This document shows, piece by piece, positions 27,765 through 36,430 of a DNA stretch of 64,000 nt. The stretch is from Pseudomonadota bacterium (GTDB lineage Bacteria; Pseudomonadota; Gammaproteobacteria; Burkholderiales; Thiobacillaceae): positions 67,192 through 131,191 of the forward strand of contig JAJZPG010000003.1 of assembly GCA_021811235.1 (NCBI GenBank), read 5' to 3'. The notes below the pieces were generated by a model. It was given only the letters and a program-made list of their open reading frames with translations. It searched no databases and had not been told where the DNA came from. Position 1 is the first letter of the stretch. Each line of letters starts with the position of its first letter. A program made the translations under genes and the position numbers.

Positions 27765-28717
27765 GCCGCGAACCCAGCGATGAATCGGATGACCTGAGAC
27801 CCGACGAGGAAGCCGAAAACGAGGCCGAAGCCGAACAGCAGGCGGGCGACAGCAACGAGGACCTGGCGTCGGCCATCCTCGACGAACCGCAGGTCGACGT
27901 CACCCAGCTGTATCTCAACGAGATCGGCCAGGCGCCGTTGCTGACCGCGGAAGAGGAAGTCGCGCTGGCGCGGCGCACCGTGCAGGGCGATTTCGAGGCG
28001 CGCCAGACCATGATCGAGCGCAACCTGCGCCTGGTGGTCAACATCGCCAAGCACTACGCCAACCGCGGGCTGACCCTGCTCGACCTGGTGGAGGAGGGCA
28101 ACCTCGGCCTGATCCACGCGCTGGAAAAATTCGACCCCGAGCGCGGCTTCCGCTTTTCCACCTACGCCACCTGGTGGATCCGCCAGAACATCGAGCGCGC
28201 GATCATGAACCAGTCGCGCACCATTCGCCTGCCGGTGCACATCATCAAGGAACTCAACATCTACCTGCGCGCGCAGCGCCACCTGGAAACGCACGGCGTC
28301 ACCGACCCCACGTCGGACGACATCGCCGCGCTGACCGGGCATCCGGTCGAGGACGTGCGCCGCATCATGCAGCTGAACGAGCGGGTCGCCTCGCTCGACG
28401 CGCCGCTCGACGTCGATCCCACGCTGTCGCTGGGCGAGGCGATCGCCGACGACAACGCGCACCTGCCGGACGAGATGCTGCAGCTGGAGGAAATCGAGCA
28501 CCACGTCCACGAATGGCTGGGCCAGCTCAACGACAAGCAGCGTTGGGTGATCGAGCGCCGTTTCGGCTTGAACGGCTGCGAGTCCTGCACGCTGGAGGAC
28601 CTGGCGCTGGAATTGCAGGTGACCCGCGAGCGGGTGCGGCAGATCCAGATGGAATCCCTGCGCGTGTTGCGGCAACTGCTGCGGCGGCGCGGCGTGTCCA
28701 AGGACGAGCTGTTCTGA
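27761..28717 (+). CDS. rpoS: RNA polymerase sigma factor RpoS
   Basis: The product is 318 residues. Region 1.2 is DVTQLYLNEIGQAPLLTAEEEVALARR and region 2 is NLRLVVNIAKHYANRGLTLLDLVEEGNLGLIHALEKFDPERGFRFSTYATWWIRQNIERAI. Region 4 is the helix-turn-helix CTLEDLALELQVTRERVRQIQMESLRVLRQLL. An acidic N-terminal extension (DEEAENEAEAEQQAGD) precedes them. The position directly after nlpD identifies it as the stationary-phase sigma factor rather than RpoD or RpoH. The start overlaps the nlpD stop. Confidence 0.95.
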   Translation: MSREPSDESDDLRPDEEAENEAEAEQQAGDSNEDLASAILDEPQVDVTQLYLNEIGQAPLLTAEEEVALARRTVQGDFEARQTMIERNLRLVVNIAKHYANRGLTLLDLVEEGNLGLIHALEKFDPERGFRFSTYATWWIRQNIERAIMNQSRTIRLPVHIIKELNIYLRAQRHLETHGVTDPTSDDIAALTGHPVEDVRRIMQLNERVASLDAPLDVDPTLSLGEAIADDNAHLPDEMLQLEEIEHHVHEWLGQLNDKQRWVIERRFGLNGCESCTLEDLALELQVTRERVRQIQMESLRVLRQLLRRRGVSKDELF

Positions 28718-28736
28718 CCCCTCGCCGGGGCGTGCC

Positions 28737-29399
28737 ATGGCCGACATCGACTGGTCGCAGATCGACACCGTCTTCCTCGACATGGACGGCACCCTGCTCG
28801 ATCTTCATTTCGACAACCATTTCTGGCGCGAGCACATGCCGCGCCGCTACGCCGAATACCACGGGCTCGACGAAGCGGCGGCGCGCGCGCACCTCGACGC
28901 GCATTACGAACGCCACGCCGGCACGCTCAACTGGTACTGCCTCGATTTCTGGAGCAGCGAGCTCGCGCTCGACATCGTGCAGCTGAAGGAGGAGGTGGCT
29001 CACCTGATCGCGGTGCGCCCCGACGTGCCGGCTTTCCTGCAGGCGGTGCGCGCATCCGGCCGGCGCGTGGTGATGGTGACCAACGCCCACCCCAAGAGCC
29101 TCGGCCTGAAGATGCGCGAGACCGGCATCGAGCGCTATTTCGACGCGCTGATCTCGTCGCACCAGGTTGGTCTGCCCAAGGAGCATCCGGACTTCTGGCA
29201 GGCGCTGCAGGCGATCGAGCCGTTCGACAAGACGCGCACCCTGTTCGTCGACGACAGCCTGCCGGTGCTGGAGAGCGCCCAGGCCTACGGCATTACGCAG
29301 CTGCTGGCGGTGTGCAATCCGGATTCGCGGCAGCCGCACAAGGATTGCGGAGAGTTCATGGCGATCACGAGTTTCGGGCAGGTGATGCCGGTGGCGTGA
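28737..29399 (+). CDS. HAD-family GMP/IMP nucleotidase (YrfG-like)
   Basis: The product is 220 residues. HAD motif I is VFLDMDGTLLDL, motif II is VVMVTNAHPKS, and motifs III-IV are GLPKEHPDFWQ and TLFVDDSLPVLESAQAYG. The pattern FWREHMPRRYAEYHGLDEAAAR and NWYCLDFWSSEL matches YrfG-like GMP/IMP nucleotidases. These hydrolyse purine nucleotides to nucleosides. It lies 19 bases after rpoS and may be cotranscribed. Confidence 0.88.
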   Translation: MADIDWSQIDTVFLDMDGTLLDLHFDNHFWREHMPRRYAEYHGLDEAAARAHLDAHYERHAGTLNWYCLDFWSSELALDIVQLKEEVAHLIAVRPDVPAFLQAVRASGRRVVMVTNAHPKSLGLKMRETGIERYFDALISSHQVGLPKEHPDFWQALQAIEPFDKTRTLFVDDSLPVLESAQAYGITQLLAVCNPDSRQPHKDCGEFMAITSFGQVMPVA

Positions 29400-29641
29400 G
29401 CCGTCATTGCGAGGCGCGTAGCGCCGAAGCAATCCAGTTGGGGGCAGCCGCGAAGCACGTCCGAGTAGCCAGGCTTTCTGTAACCTGAGATTCGTTGGCC
29501 GGGCTACCCCCGGCCAACGGTCAGCAGTCTTGCGAGCGTCCCAACTACAACGATCAGCCCTTCGACAGCGCCCGCAAGGGGTACGCCGGTGGGTCCCCGC
29601 CTTTGCGCGGCGACCCTTCCGCAGGCTCAGTGCGAATGAGA
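29400..29641. repeat. Intergenic region with dispersed-repeat fragments
   Basis: No gene. CGTCATTGCGAGGC at 29402, followed by GCGCCGAAGCAATCC, belongs to a dispersed repeat. The same 14 bases are found inverted at 32819-32832 and a variant occurs at 35591. Pieces resembling the second repeat family at 9175 also appear (CCCTTCGACAG and GCAGGCTCAGTGCGAATG). These are remnants of extragenic palindromes. Confidence 0.55.
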
Positions 29642-30025
29642 CTAGCCCGCCGGCTCGATCAACACCGCCGCCCCGACCTTGCGGCCCTCGCTGGCGAGGA
29701 TGTTGTAGGTGCGGCAGAGCGCGCCGAGGTCCATCACTTCCAGACCGATGCGCGCGTCCACCAGCGAACGCGTGAGCGAGGGGTGGGGGAAACGCAGGCG
29801 GGCGCCGGTTCCCAGCAGCAGGATGTCGAGTTCACGGCGCGCCACCCATTCGAAATGGGCGGCGGTGAGGGCGCCGAAATCGAGGCCGGCCCACGGCGCG
29901 ACCTCGACGCCGGCGGCGGTCAGCAGCAGGCTGGCTTCATGGCGCTGGCCGTTGATGAGGACGTGGTCGGTGCCGTAGCCGGTGAACAGCAGCAGGCTGG
30001 CGTCGGAGTTCAGGTGCAGCTTCAT
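29642..30025 (-). CDS. Mth938-like domain (DUF498) protein
   Basis: The product is 127 residues starting MKLHLNSDASLLLFTGYGTDHVLINGQRH. ILLLGTGARLRFPHPSLTRSLVDARIGLEVMDLGALCRTYNILASEGRKVGAAVLIEP is the conserved core of the DUF498/DUF598 family. The human relative NDUFAF3 helps assemble respiratory complex I; the bacterial role is not established. The gene stands alone on the minus strand, divergent from alaA. Confidence 0.88.
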   Translation of the reverse strand: MKLHLNSDASLLLFTGYGTDHVLINGQRHEASLLLTAAGVEVAPWAGLDFGALTAAHFEWVARRELDILLLGTGARLRFPHPSLTRSLVDARIGLEVMDLGALCRTYNILASEGRKVGAAVLIEPAG

Positions 30026-30104
30026 GATCGAACCTTAGCAGATTCCCCGGTGGCGGGAACGGGCCCGCGCATGGCCGGGATGCGCGCCATGACGCCCTTT
30101 CTGT

Positions 30105-30133
30105 TTGCCGGGTCCGGGCGCCTCCGGTAAAAT
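30105..30133 (+). promoter_or_regulatory. Probable sigma-70 promoter of alaA-hom-thrC
   Basis: TTGCCG (30105-30110) and TAAAAT (30128-30133) are separated by 17 bases. The site is in the divergent gap between the DUF498 gene and alaA and points to alaA. Confidence 0.6.
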
Positions 30134-30204
30134 CAGCCCTTTTCCAAGGCCTTGTTTTGCCTTGATTGTTGCCCCAATTTTCTTCTGCCCACCGGGAAAT
30201 CACT

Positions 30205-31449
30205 GTGACGGCTGACACCAAGCCACGCTTACGCACCATCCATAAATCGTCCAAGCTCGACAACGTCTGCTACGACATCCGCGGGCCCGTGATGGCGCGC
30301 GCACGGCAGATGGAGGAGGAAGGCCATCGCATCATCAAGCTGAACATCGGCAATCCCGCGCCGTTCGGCTTCGAGGCGCCCGAGGAGATCGTGCAGGACG
30401 TGATCCTGAACCTGCCGAACGCCTCTGGCTACAGCGATTCCAAGGGCCTGTTCTCGGCGCGCAAGGCGATCATGCACGAGACGCAGCGCAAGGGCGTCGC
30501 CGGGGTGACGATCGACGACATCTTCGTCGGCAACGGCGTTTCCGAGCTGATCGTGATGTCGATGCAGGCGCTGCTCAACAACGGCGACGAGGTGCTGGTG
30601 CCGGCGCCGGACTATCCGCTGTGGACCGCGGCGGTGAGCCTGGGCGGCGGCAAGCCGCGCCATTACCTGTGCGACGAGGGCGCCGGCTGGCTGCCCGACC
30701 TCGACGACGTCCGCGCCAAGATCACGCCCAACACGCGCGCCATCGTCATCATCAACCCGAACAATCCGACCGGCGCGCTGTATCCGACCGACCTGCTGCT
30801 GGAGATCCTGGAGATTGCCCGCCAGCATCAGCTGATCGTGTACGCCGACGAGATCTACGACAAGGTGCTGTACGACGGCGTGCAGCACACCTCGCTCGCC
30901 TCGCTCGCCGACGACGTGCTGATCGTCACCTTCAACGGCCTGTCGAAGAACTACCGCGCCTGTGGCTATCGCTCGGGCTGGCTGATCGTGTCGGGCGACA
31001 AGCGCCACGCCAAGGACTATCTGGAAGGCCTCAACATGCTGGCGTCGATGCGCCTGTGCTCCAACGTGCCGGGGCAGTATGCGATCCAGACCGCGCTCGG
31101 CGGCTACCAGAGCATCAACGACCTGGTCGCGCCGAGCGGGCGGCTGACGCGCCAGCGCGACCTGGCGCACGAACTGCTGACCCTGATCCCCGGGGTGACG
31201 TGCGTGAAGCCGAAGGCGGCGATGTATTTGTTCCCGAAGCTCGACCCCAAGCTTTATCACATTCACGACGACCAGAAGTTCATCCTCAACCTGCTGGAAG
31301 AGGAACGCGTGCTGGTGGTGCAGGGCAGCGGCTTCAACTGGCCGCACCCGGACCATATCCGCGTGGTGTTCCTGCCGCACGAGGAAGACCTGACCGAAGC
31401 GATCGGGCGCATGAGCCGGTTCCTCGACCGCCAGCGCGCGCATCGCTGA
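30205..31449 (+). CDS. alaA: Glutamate-pyruvate aminotransferase (AlaA/AlaC type)
   Basis: From the GTG at 30205 (TADTKPRLRTIHKSSKLDNVCYDIRGP) the product is about 414 residues. It is a class I PLP-dependent aminotransferase. The segments LNIGNPAPFGFEAPEEI, GNGVSELIVMSMQALLNNGDEVLVPAPDYPLWTAAVSL, INPNNPTGALYP and FNGLSKNYRACGYRSGW closely follow E. coli AlaA. The lysine in GLSKNYR is the expected PLP ligand. It moves amino groups between glutamate and pyruvate to make alanine. A GGGA site precedes the chosen GTG. The track start 39 bases earlier is possible. hom follows after 25 bases. Confidence 0.9.
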   Translation: MTADTKPRLRTIHKSSKLDNVCYDIRGPVMARARQMEEEGHRIIKLNIGNPAPFGFEAPEEIVQDVILNLPNASGYSDSKGLFSARKAIMHETQRKGVAGVTIDDIFVGNGVSELIVMSMQALLNNGDEVLVPAPDYPLWTAAVSLGGGKPRHYLCDEGAGWLPDLDDVRAKITPNTRAIVIINPNNPTGALYPTDLLLEILEIARQHQLIVYADEIYDKVLYDGVQHTSLASLADDVLIVTFNGLSKNYRACGYRSGWLIVSGDKRHAKDYLEGLNMLASMRLCSNVPGQYAIQTALGGYQSINDLVAPSGRLTRQRDLAHELLTLIPGVTCVKPKAAMYLFPKLDPKLYHIHDDQKFILNLLEEERVLVVQGSGFNWPHPDHIRVVFLPHEEDLTEAIGRMSRFLDRQRAHR

Positions 31450-31474
31450 TTTTCATTTGACCGAGACCAAAGCA

Positions 31475-32788
31475 ATGAAACCCATCCACGTCGGCCTGCT
31501 GGGCCTGGGCACCGTCGGGGGCGGCACGCTCACCGTGCTGCGCCGCAATGCCGAAGAAATCACCCGCCGCGCCGGGCGCGAAATCCGCGTCGTGCGCGCG
31601 GCGGTGCGCAATCTCGACAAGGCGAAGGCGCTGGCGGGCGATCTGCCGCTGACGACCAACCCGTTCGACGTGGTCGACGACCCCGCGATCGATATTGTTG
31701 TTGAATTGATCGGCGGCCTGGAACCGGCACGCGAGCTGGTGATGCAGGCGATCGCCAACGGCAAGCACGTGGTCACCGCCAACAAGCACCTGGTCGCCAA
31801 GTACGGCAACGAGATCTTCGCCGCGGCGCAGGCCAAGGGTGTGATGGTCGCGTTCGAGGCGGCGGTGGCCGGCGGCATCCCCATCATCAAGGCGCTGCGC
31901 GAAGGCCTCACCGCCAACCGCATCGAGTGGCTGGCCGGCATCATCAACGGCACCAGCAACTTCATCCTCACCGAAATGCGCGACAAGGGCGCGGCCTTCG
32001 AGGACGTGCTGAAGGAGGCGCAGCGCCTGGGCTATGCCGAGGCCGACCCGACCTTCGACATCGAGGGCATCGACGCCGCGCACAAGCTCACCATCCTGTC
32101 GGCGATCGCCTTCGGCATCCCGATGCAGTTCGAGCGCGCCTACACCGAGGGCATCTCCAAGCTCACCCGCGAGGACGTGCAGTACGCCGAGGAGCTCGGT
32201 TACCGCATCAAGCTCCTGGGCATCGCGCGCCGCGCCGAAAACGGCATCGAGCTGCGCGTGCATCCGACGCTGATTCCCGAGCGCCGCCTGATCGCCAACG
32301 TCGACGGCGCGATGAACGCCGTGCTGGTGCTGGGCGACGCCGTCGGCCCGACGCTGTATTACGGCGCCGGCGCCGGCGCCGAGCCGACCGCGTCCGCGGT
32401 GGTCGCCGATCTGGTCGACGTCACCCGCCTGCACACCGCCGACCCGCACCACCGCGTGCCGCATCTGGCGTTCCAGCCCGACCAGCTCGCCGCCACGCCG
32501 ATCCTGCCGATGGACGAGGTGCGCACCGCCTACTACCTGCGCCTGCGCGCATTCGACCGCCCCGGCGTGCTGGCCGACATCACCCGCATCCTGGCCGACA
32601 GCCACATCTCGATCGACGCCATGGTGCAGAAGGAACCCGCCGAGGGCGAGGAGCAGGTCAACATCATCCTCCTGACCCACGTCACGCTGGAAAAGAACGT
32701 CAACGCCGCCATCGCCAAGATCGAGGCGCTCGACACCGTGGCCGGGCAGGTGATGCGCATCCGCCTCGAAGAGCTGGCGTCGCGTTGA
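31475..32788 (+). CDS. hom: Homoserine dehydrogenase
   Basis: From MKPIHVGLLGLGTVGGGTL the product is 437 residues. The NADP-binding GLGTVGGG is at the N-terminus. NKHLVAKYGNEIF and AAVAGGIPIIKALREGLTANRIEWLAGIINGTSNFILTEM are the catalytic-domain signatures. A C-terminal ACT domain (YYLRLRAFDRPGVLADITRILADSHISIDAMVQ) probably binds threonine for feedback inhibition. It makes homoserine for threonine and methionine. The track start 18 bases upstream is a TTG and less likely. thrC follows. Confidence 0.96.
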   Translation: MKPIHVGLLGLGTVGGGTLTVLRRNAEEITRRAGREIRVVRAAVRNLDKAKALAGDLPLTTNPFDVVDDPAIDIVVELIGGLEPARELVMQAIANGKHVVTANKHLVAKYGNEIFAAAQAKGVMVAFEAAVAGGIPIIKALREGLTANRIEWLAGIINGTSNFILTEMRDKGAAFEDVLKEAQRLGYAEADPTFDIEGIDAAHKLTILSAIAFGIPMQFERAYTEGISKLTREDVQYAEELGYRIKLLGIARRAENGIELRVHPTLIPERRLIANVDGAMNAVLVLGDAVGPTLYYGAGAGAEPTASAVVADLVDVTRLHTADPHHRVPHLAFQPDQLAATPILPMDEVRTAYYLRLRAFDRPGVLADITRILADSHISIDAMVQKEPAEGEEQVNIILLTHVTLEKNVNAAIAKIEALDTVAGQVMRIRLEELASR

Positions 32789-32873
32789 GGCCCGCGGATT
32801 GCGAAACCGGCATGAGAGGCCTCGCAATGACGGGGCGACGTAAACCGCTCCGGAATATCCAATTAGGACAAGC
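32789..32873. repeat. Repeat fragment between hom and thrC
   Basis: The 85-base gap contains GCCTCGCAATGACG (32819-32832), the reverse complement of the repeat core at 29402. It also contains an arm GGATTGCGAAACC. An AGGA ribosome site for thrC closes the gap. Confidence 0.5.
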
Positions 32874-34298
32874 ATGAACTACCTCAGCACCCGCGGCCTG
32901 GCTCCGCAACTCCGCTTCTCCGAAATCCTGCTCGGCGGGCTGGCCAGCGACGGCGGCCTCTACGTGCCCGAGGCCTACCCGCGCTTCAGTGCCGCCGAAC
33001 TCGATGCGATGCGCGGGATGAATTACCGCGAGCTGGCGTTCGCCGTGCTGTCGCGCCTGATCGACGACATTCCGCACGACGACCTGCGCCGCCTGATCGA
33101 CAAGACCTACACCGCCGACGTCTACCGCTACACCGGCAACGGCGAGAATGCCGAAGACATCACGCCGCTGAAAACCCTGGAGCCCGGCCTGCACGTGCTG
33201 GCGCTGTCGAACGGCCCGACGCTGGCGTTCAAGGACATGGCGATGCAGCTCCTGGGCAACCTGTTCGAGTATGTGCTCGACAAGACCCACGGCGAGCTGA
33301 ACATCCTCGGCGCGACCTCGGGCGACACCGGCTCCGCCGCCGAATATGCGATGCGCGGCAAGCGCGGCATCCGCGTCTTCATGCTGTCGCCGGAGCACGG
33401 CATGACGCGTTTCCAGCAGGCGCAGATGTATGCCCTGCAGGACGCCAACATCCACAACCTCGTCATTCGCGGCGTGTTCGACCAGTGCCAGGACATCGTC
33501 AAGGCGGTGTCGAACGATCTCGATTTCAAGACGAAGCACCACATCGGCGCGGTCAACTCGATCAACTGGGCGCGCGTCGCGGCGCAGAGCGTGTACTACT
33601 TCAAGGCCTATTTCGCCGCCACCCACGACAACGGTCAGCAGGTCTCGTTCTCGGTGCCGTCGGGCAACTTCGGCAACGTCTGCGCCGGCCACATCGCGCG
33701 CCAGATGGGCCTGCCGATCGACAAGCTGATCGTCGCCACCAACGAGAACGACGTGCTCGACGAGTTCTTCAAGACCGGCGTGTACCGTCCGCGCCCGGAG
33801 ACGAAACATACATCGAGCCCGTCGATGGACATCTCCAAGGCGTCCAACTTCGAGCGCTTCGTGTTCGATCTGGCCGGACGCGATGCCGCCAAGGTCCGCA
33901 GCCTGTGGGCCGCCGTGGAATCCGGCGGCAGCTTCGATCTGAACGCTGACGGCCTGTTCGGGCGTGTCGGGGAGTTCGGCATGGTCTCGGGGTCAAGCAA
34001 TCATGCCAACCGCATCGACACCATCCGCACGGTGTACGAGGTGTACGGCACGATGATCGACCCGCACACCGCCGACGGCCTGAAAGTAGGGCTGGAGCAC
34101 CGCGAGCCCGGCGTACCGCTGATCTGCATGGAGACTGCGCAGCCCGCCAAGTTCGAGGACGCGATCCGCGAAGCGCTCGGCATCGAACCGGTGCGCCCGG
34201 CCGAACTGTCCAATCTGGAAGCGCTGCCGCAGAAGAAGCACGTCATGGACGCCGACGTGAATTCGGTCAAGCGGTTCATCGTCGACCACGCCGGCTGA
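32874..34298 (+). CDS. thrC: Threonine synthase
   Basis: The product is 474 residues, the length of the type found in E. coli-like and proteobacterial enzymes. It opens with MNYLSTRGLAPQLRFSEILLGGLASDGGLYVPEAYP. The PLP lysine lies in GPTLAFKDMAMQLLG, and LNILGATSGDTGSAAEYAM binds the cofactor phosphate. It converts O-phosphohomoserine to threonine. It follows hom by 85 bases, an arrangement common in betaproteobacteria. Confidence 0.96.
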   Translation: MNYLSTRGLAPQLRFSEILLGGLASDGGLYVPEAYPRFSAAELDAMRGMNYRELAFAVLSRLIDDIPHDDLRRLIDKTYTADVYRYTGNGENAEDITPLKTLEPGLHVLALSNGPTLAFKDMAMQLLGNLFEYVLDKTHGELNILGATSGDTGSAAEYAMRGKRGIRVFMLSPEHGMTRFQQAQMYALQDANIHNLVIRGVFDQCQDIVKAVSNDLDFKTKHHIGAVNSINWARVAAQSVYYFKAYFAATHDNGQQVSFSVPSGNFGNVCAGHIARQMGLPIDKLIVATNENDVLDEFFKTGVYRPRPETKHTSSPSMDISKASNFERFVFDLAGRDAAKVRSLWAAVESGGSFDLNADGLFGRVGEFGMVSGSSNHANRIDTIRTVYEVYGTMIDPHTADGLKVGLEHREPGVPLICMETAQPAKFEDAIREALGIEPVRPAELSNLEALPQKKHVMDADVNSVKRFIVDHAG

Positions 34299-34315
34299 TC
34301 GGCTCGCCGGGGGCG

Positions 34316-34948
34316 ATGAAGAAACCGGCCGACGCCAGTCCACCCCGTGATTTTGCTGCGCTGCTGGCACGGGTGCAGGCCTGCACCGTCTGCGCCGCCA
34401 ACCTGCCGCACGCCCCGCGGCCCATCCTGCGCGTCTCGCCCACTGCGCGCCTGCTGATCGTCGGCCAGGCGCCGGGGCGGCGCGTGCACGAAACCGGCAT
34501 CCCGTGGAACGACCCCTCGGGCGATCGGCTGCGGGAATGGCTGGGGATGACGCGCGAGCAGTTCTACGACGTCTCGCGCATCGCCATCGTCCCCACCGGC
34601 CTCTGTTATCCCGGCACGGTCAAGGGCAGCGACCTGGCGCCGCGGCCGGAATGCGCGCCGCTGTGGCATCCGCCGCTGCGGGCAGCCATGCCGGATATCC
34701 GCCTCACCCTGCTGATCGGCGCCTATGCGCAGGCGTATTACCTGGGCAAACGCCGTGGCCGCACGCTGGCCGACACGGTGCGCGCCTGGCGCGATTGCGC
34801 GCCCGAGTACTTTCCGCTGCCGCATCCCAGCCCGCGCAATCGCCTGTGGCTGAAGCGCAACCCCTGGTTCGAAACCGAGGTGCTGCCGGCTTTGCGCGAA
34901 CGGGTTGGAGCGCTGCTTGCGGCAGGCGATAATGGCGGCCATCGATAA
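34316..34948 (+). CDS. Uracil-DNA glycosylase-family protein
   Basis: The product is 210 residues. The segment LLIVGQAPGRRVHETGIPWNDPSGDRLREWLGM fits motif 1 of the uracil-DNA glycosylase superfamily. LPHPSPRNRLWLKRNPWFETEVLPALRERV fits the motif 2 region. CTVCAANLPH at residue about 22 carries two cysteines, but a full four-cysteine iron-sulfur set of families 4 and 5 is not evident. Catalytic activity is not certain. It begins 17 bases after thrC. Confidence 0.85.
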   Translation: MKKPADASPPRDFAALLARVQACTVCAANLPHAPRPILRVSPTARLLIVGQAPGRRVHETGIPWNDPSGDRLREWLGMTREQFYDVSRIAIVPTGLCYPGTVKGSDLAPRPECAPLWHPPLRAAMPDIRLTLLIGAYAQAYYLGKRRGRTLADTVRAWRDCAPEYFPLPHPSPRNRLWLKRNPWFETEVLPALRERVGALLAAGDNGGHR

Positions 34949-34978
34949 CCAGACCAAGATGTACTTCAGGGAAACTGC

Positions 34979-35587
34979 ATGAAACTCGTCACCTCGCTTA
35001 CCAGCCCCTACGGCCGCAAGGTCCGTGTGGTGCTGGCCGAAAAGAAAATTCCGTTCCAGCTCCAGGTCGAGAACCCGTGGCTGCCCGACAGCACCGTTTC
35101 CAAGGTCAACCCGCTCGGCAAGGTGCCGGTGCTGGTGCTGGAAGACGGCGTGTCGGTGTTCGATTCGCGCGTCATCGTCGAATACCTCGATCACGTCAGT
35201 CCGGTCGCCCACCTCATTCCGTCCGAGCCGAAAAGCCGCATGGTGGTGCGTGGCGTCGAGGCGCTGGCCGACGGCGTGACCGACGCCGCGGTGGCGGTGT
35301 ATCTGGAGAAGAAACGTCCGGCCGACAAGCAGAGCGCCGACTGGCTGACCCTGCAGGAGAAGACCCTGTTCCGCGGCCTTGAAGCCCTGTCCGAAGCCCT
35401 GGGCGAGAAACCCTGGTATCTCGGCAACGGCATGACGCTCGCCGACGTCGCCTGCGGCTGCATGCTCGGCTACCTGGGCTTGCGCTTCCCCGAAATCGAC
35501 TGGCGCACCGCGCATCCCAATCTGGCGAAGCTCTTCGACAAGCTGATGACGCGCGCGTCGTTTCAGGAAACCGTGCCGGTCGTCTGA
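34979..35587 (+). CDS. Glutathione S-transferase-family protein
   Basis: The product is 202 residues. The N-terminal thioredoxin-like domain is MKLVTSLTSPYGRKVRVVLAEKKIPFQLQ, with the VPVLVLEDG turn and SRVIVEYLD for glutathione binding. The C-terminal helical domain ends in GNGMTLADVACGCMLGYLGLRFPEIDWR. The serine in TSPYGRK is the likely catalytic residue. Substrate unknown. A GGGA site precedes the ATG. Confidence 0.9.
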   Translation: MKLVTSLTSPYGRKVRVVLAEKKIPFQLQVENPWLPDSTVSKVNPLGKVPVLVLEDGVSVFDSRVIVEYLDHVSPVAHLIPSEPKSRMVVRGVEALADGVTDAAVAVYLEKKRPADKQSADWLTLQEKTLFRGLEALSEALGEKPWYLGNGMTLADVACGCMLGYLGLRFPEIDWRTAHPNLAKLFDKLMTRASFQETVPVV

Positions 35588-35761
35588 CGGTCATTGCGGG
35601 GCGCGCAGAGGCGCGGCTATGATCCCACACGCGCATGAGTGCGTAGCGGATCGGAGTCCTTAGGGGCAATCCAGAATGCTCGCGCCCTTCGAAGTCGTGG
35701 ATCGCCCCGTCCTGCGGGCTCGCGATGACGGAATAAGCGCATTTCCAAAACGGAGGAGCCT
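35588..35761. repeat. Dispersed palindromic repeat before msrA
   Basis: The arms GGTCATTGCGGGGC (35590) and GCTCGCGATGACG (about 35718-35730) face each other as an imperfect inverted repeat. GGCAATCCAGAATG and GTGGATCGCCCCG lie inside. The same family appears at 29402 and 32819. No gene is inside; the rest is the leader of msrA with a GGAGG site. Confidence 0.55.
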
Positions 35762-36295
35762 ATGTCACACGCGTTAGCAACCCTCGCAGGCGGCTGCTTC
35801 TGGTGCATCGAAACCGTGTTCAACCGGCTGCGCGGCGTCGAGTCCGCGATCTCCGGCTACATGGGCGGCCATACGCCGAACCCCACCTACCGGGACGTCT
35901 GCAACGGCGACACCGGCCACGCCGAAGTCGTGCAGATCGCGTTCGACCCGGACGTGATCAGCTACCGCGACCTGCTCGACGTCTTCTTCACCCTGCACGA
36001 TCCCACCCAGCTCAACCGCCAGGGCAACGACGTCGGCACACAATACCGCTCGGCGATCTTCTGGCACACGCCGGAGCAGAAGGCCGAGGCGGAAGCGGTG
36101 ATCGCCGAACTCAGCGCATCCAAGCAGTTCGCCGCGCCGATCGTGACGGAAGTGACCGAGGCGACGGCCTTCCATCCCGCCGAGACCTACCACCAGCGCT
36201 ACTACGAGCAGAACCCGCATCAGCCTTACTGCCAGTTCGTGGTGGCGCCCAAAGTCGCAAAAGCCCAGGCCAAGTTTCCCGGCCGGCTCAAGTAA
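35762..36295 (+). CDS. msrA: Peptide methionine sulfoxide reductase MsrA
   Basis: The product is 177 residues. The catalytic motif GGCFWCIE holds Cys12. SGYMGGHTPNPTYRDVCNGDTGHAEVVQI and GTQYRSAIF are conserved MsrA elements. YHQRYYEQNPHQPYCQFVVAPKV closes the domain. It repairs S-methionine sulfoxide in proteins after oxidative damage. A GGAGG site lies 5 bases upstream of the ATG. Confidence 0.96.
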   Translation: MSHALATLAGGCFWCIETVFNRLRGVESAISGYMGGHTPNPTYRDVCNGDTGHAEVVQIAFDPDVISYRDLLDVFFTLHDPTQLNRQGNDVGTQYRSAIFWHTPEQKAEAEAVIAELSASKQFAAPIVTEVTEATAFHPAETYHQRYYEQNPHQPYCQFVVAPKVAKAQAKFPGRLK

Positions 36296-36430
36296 TCGCC
36301 GGCACTGATAGCGGGTTGCGAGGGGCCGCCCGACCCCGGGCAGACCTTCGCGATTGGATATGCCAACGTCTGTTCGGGCGGCGAAAGAACCCACGGTCCC
36401 ATCGTCCCGCCCGCTCCCTTCCTCAAGTGG

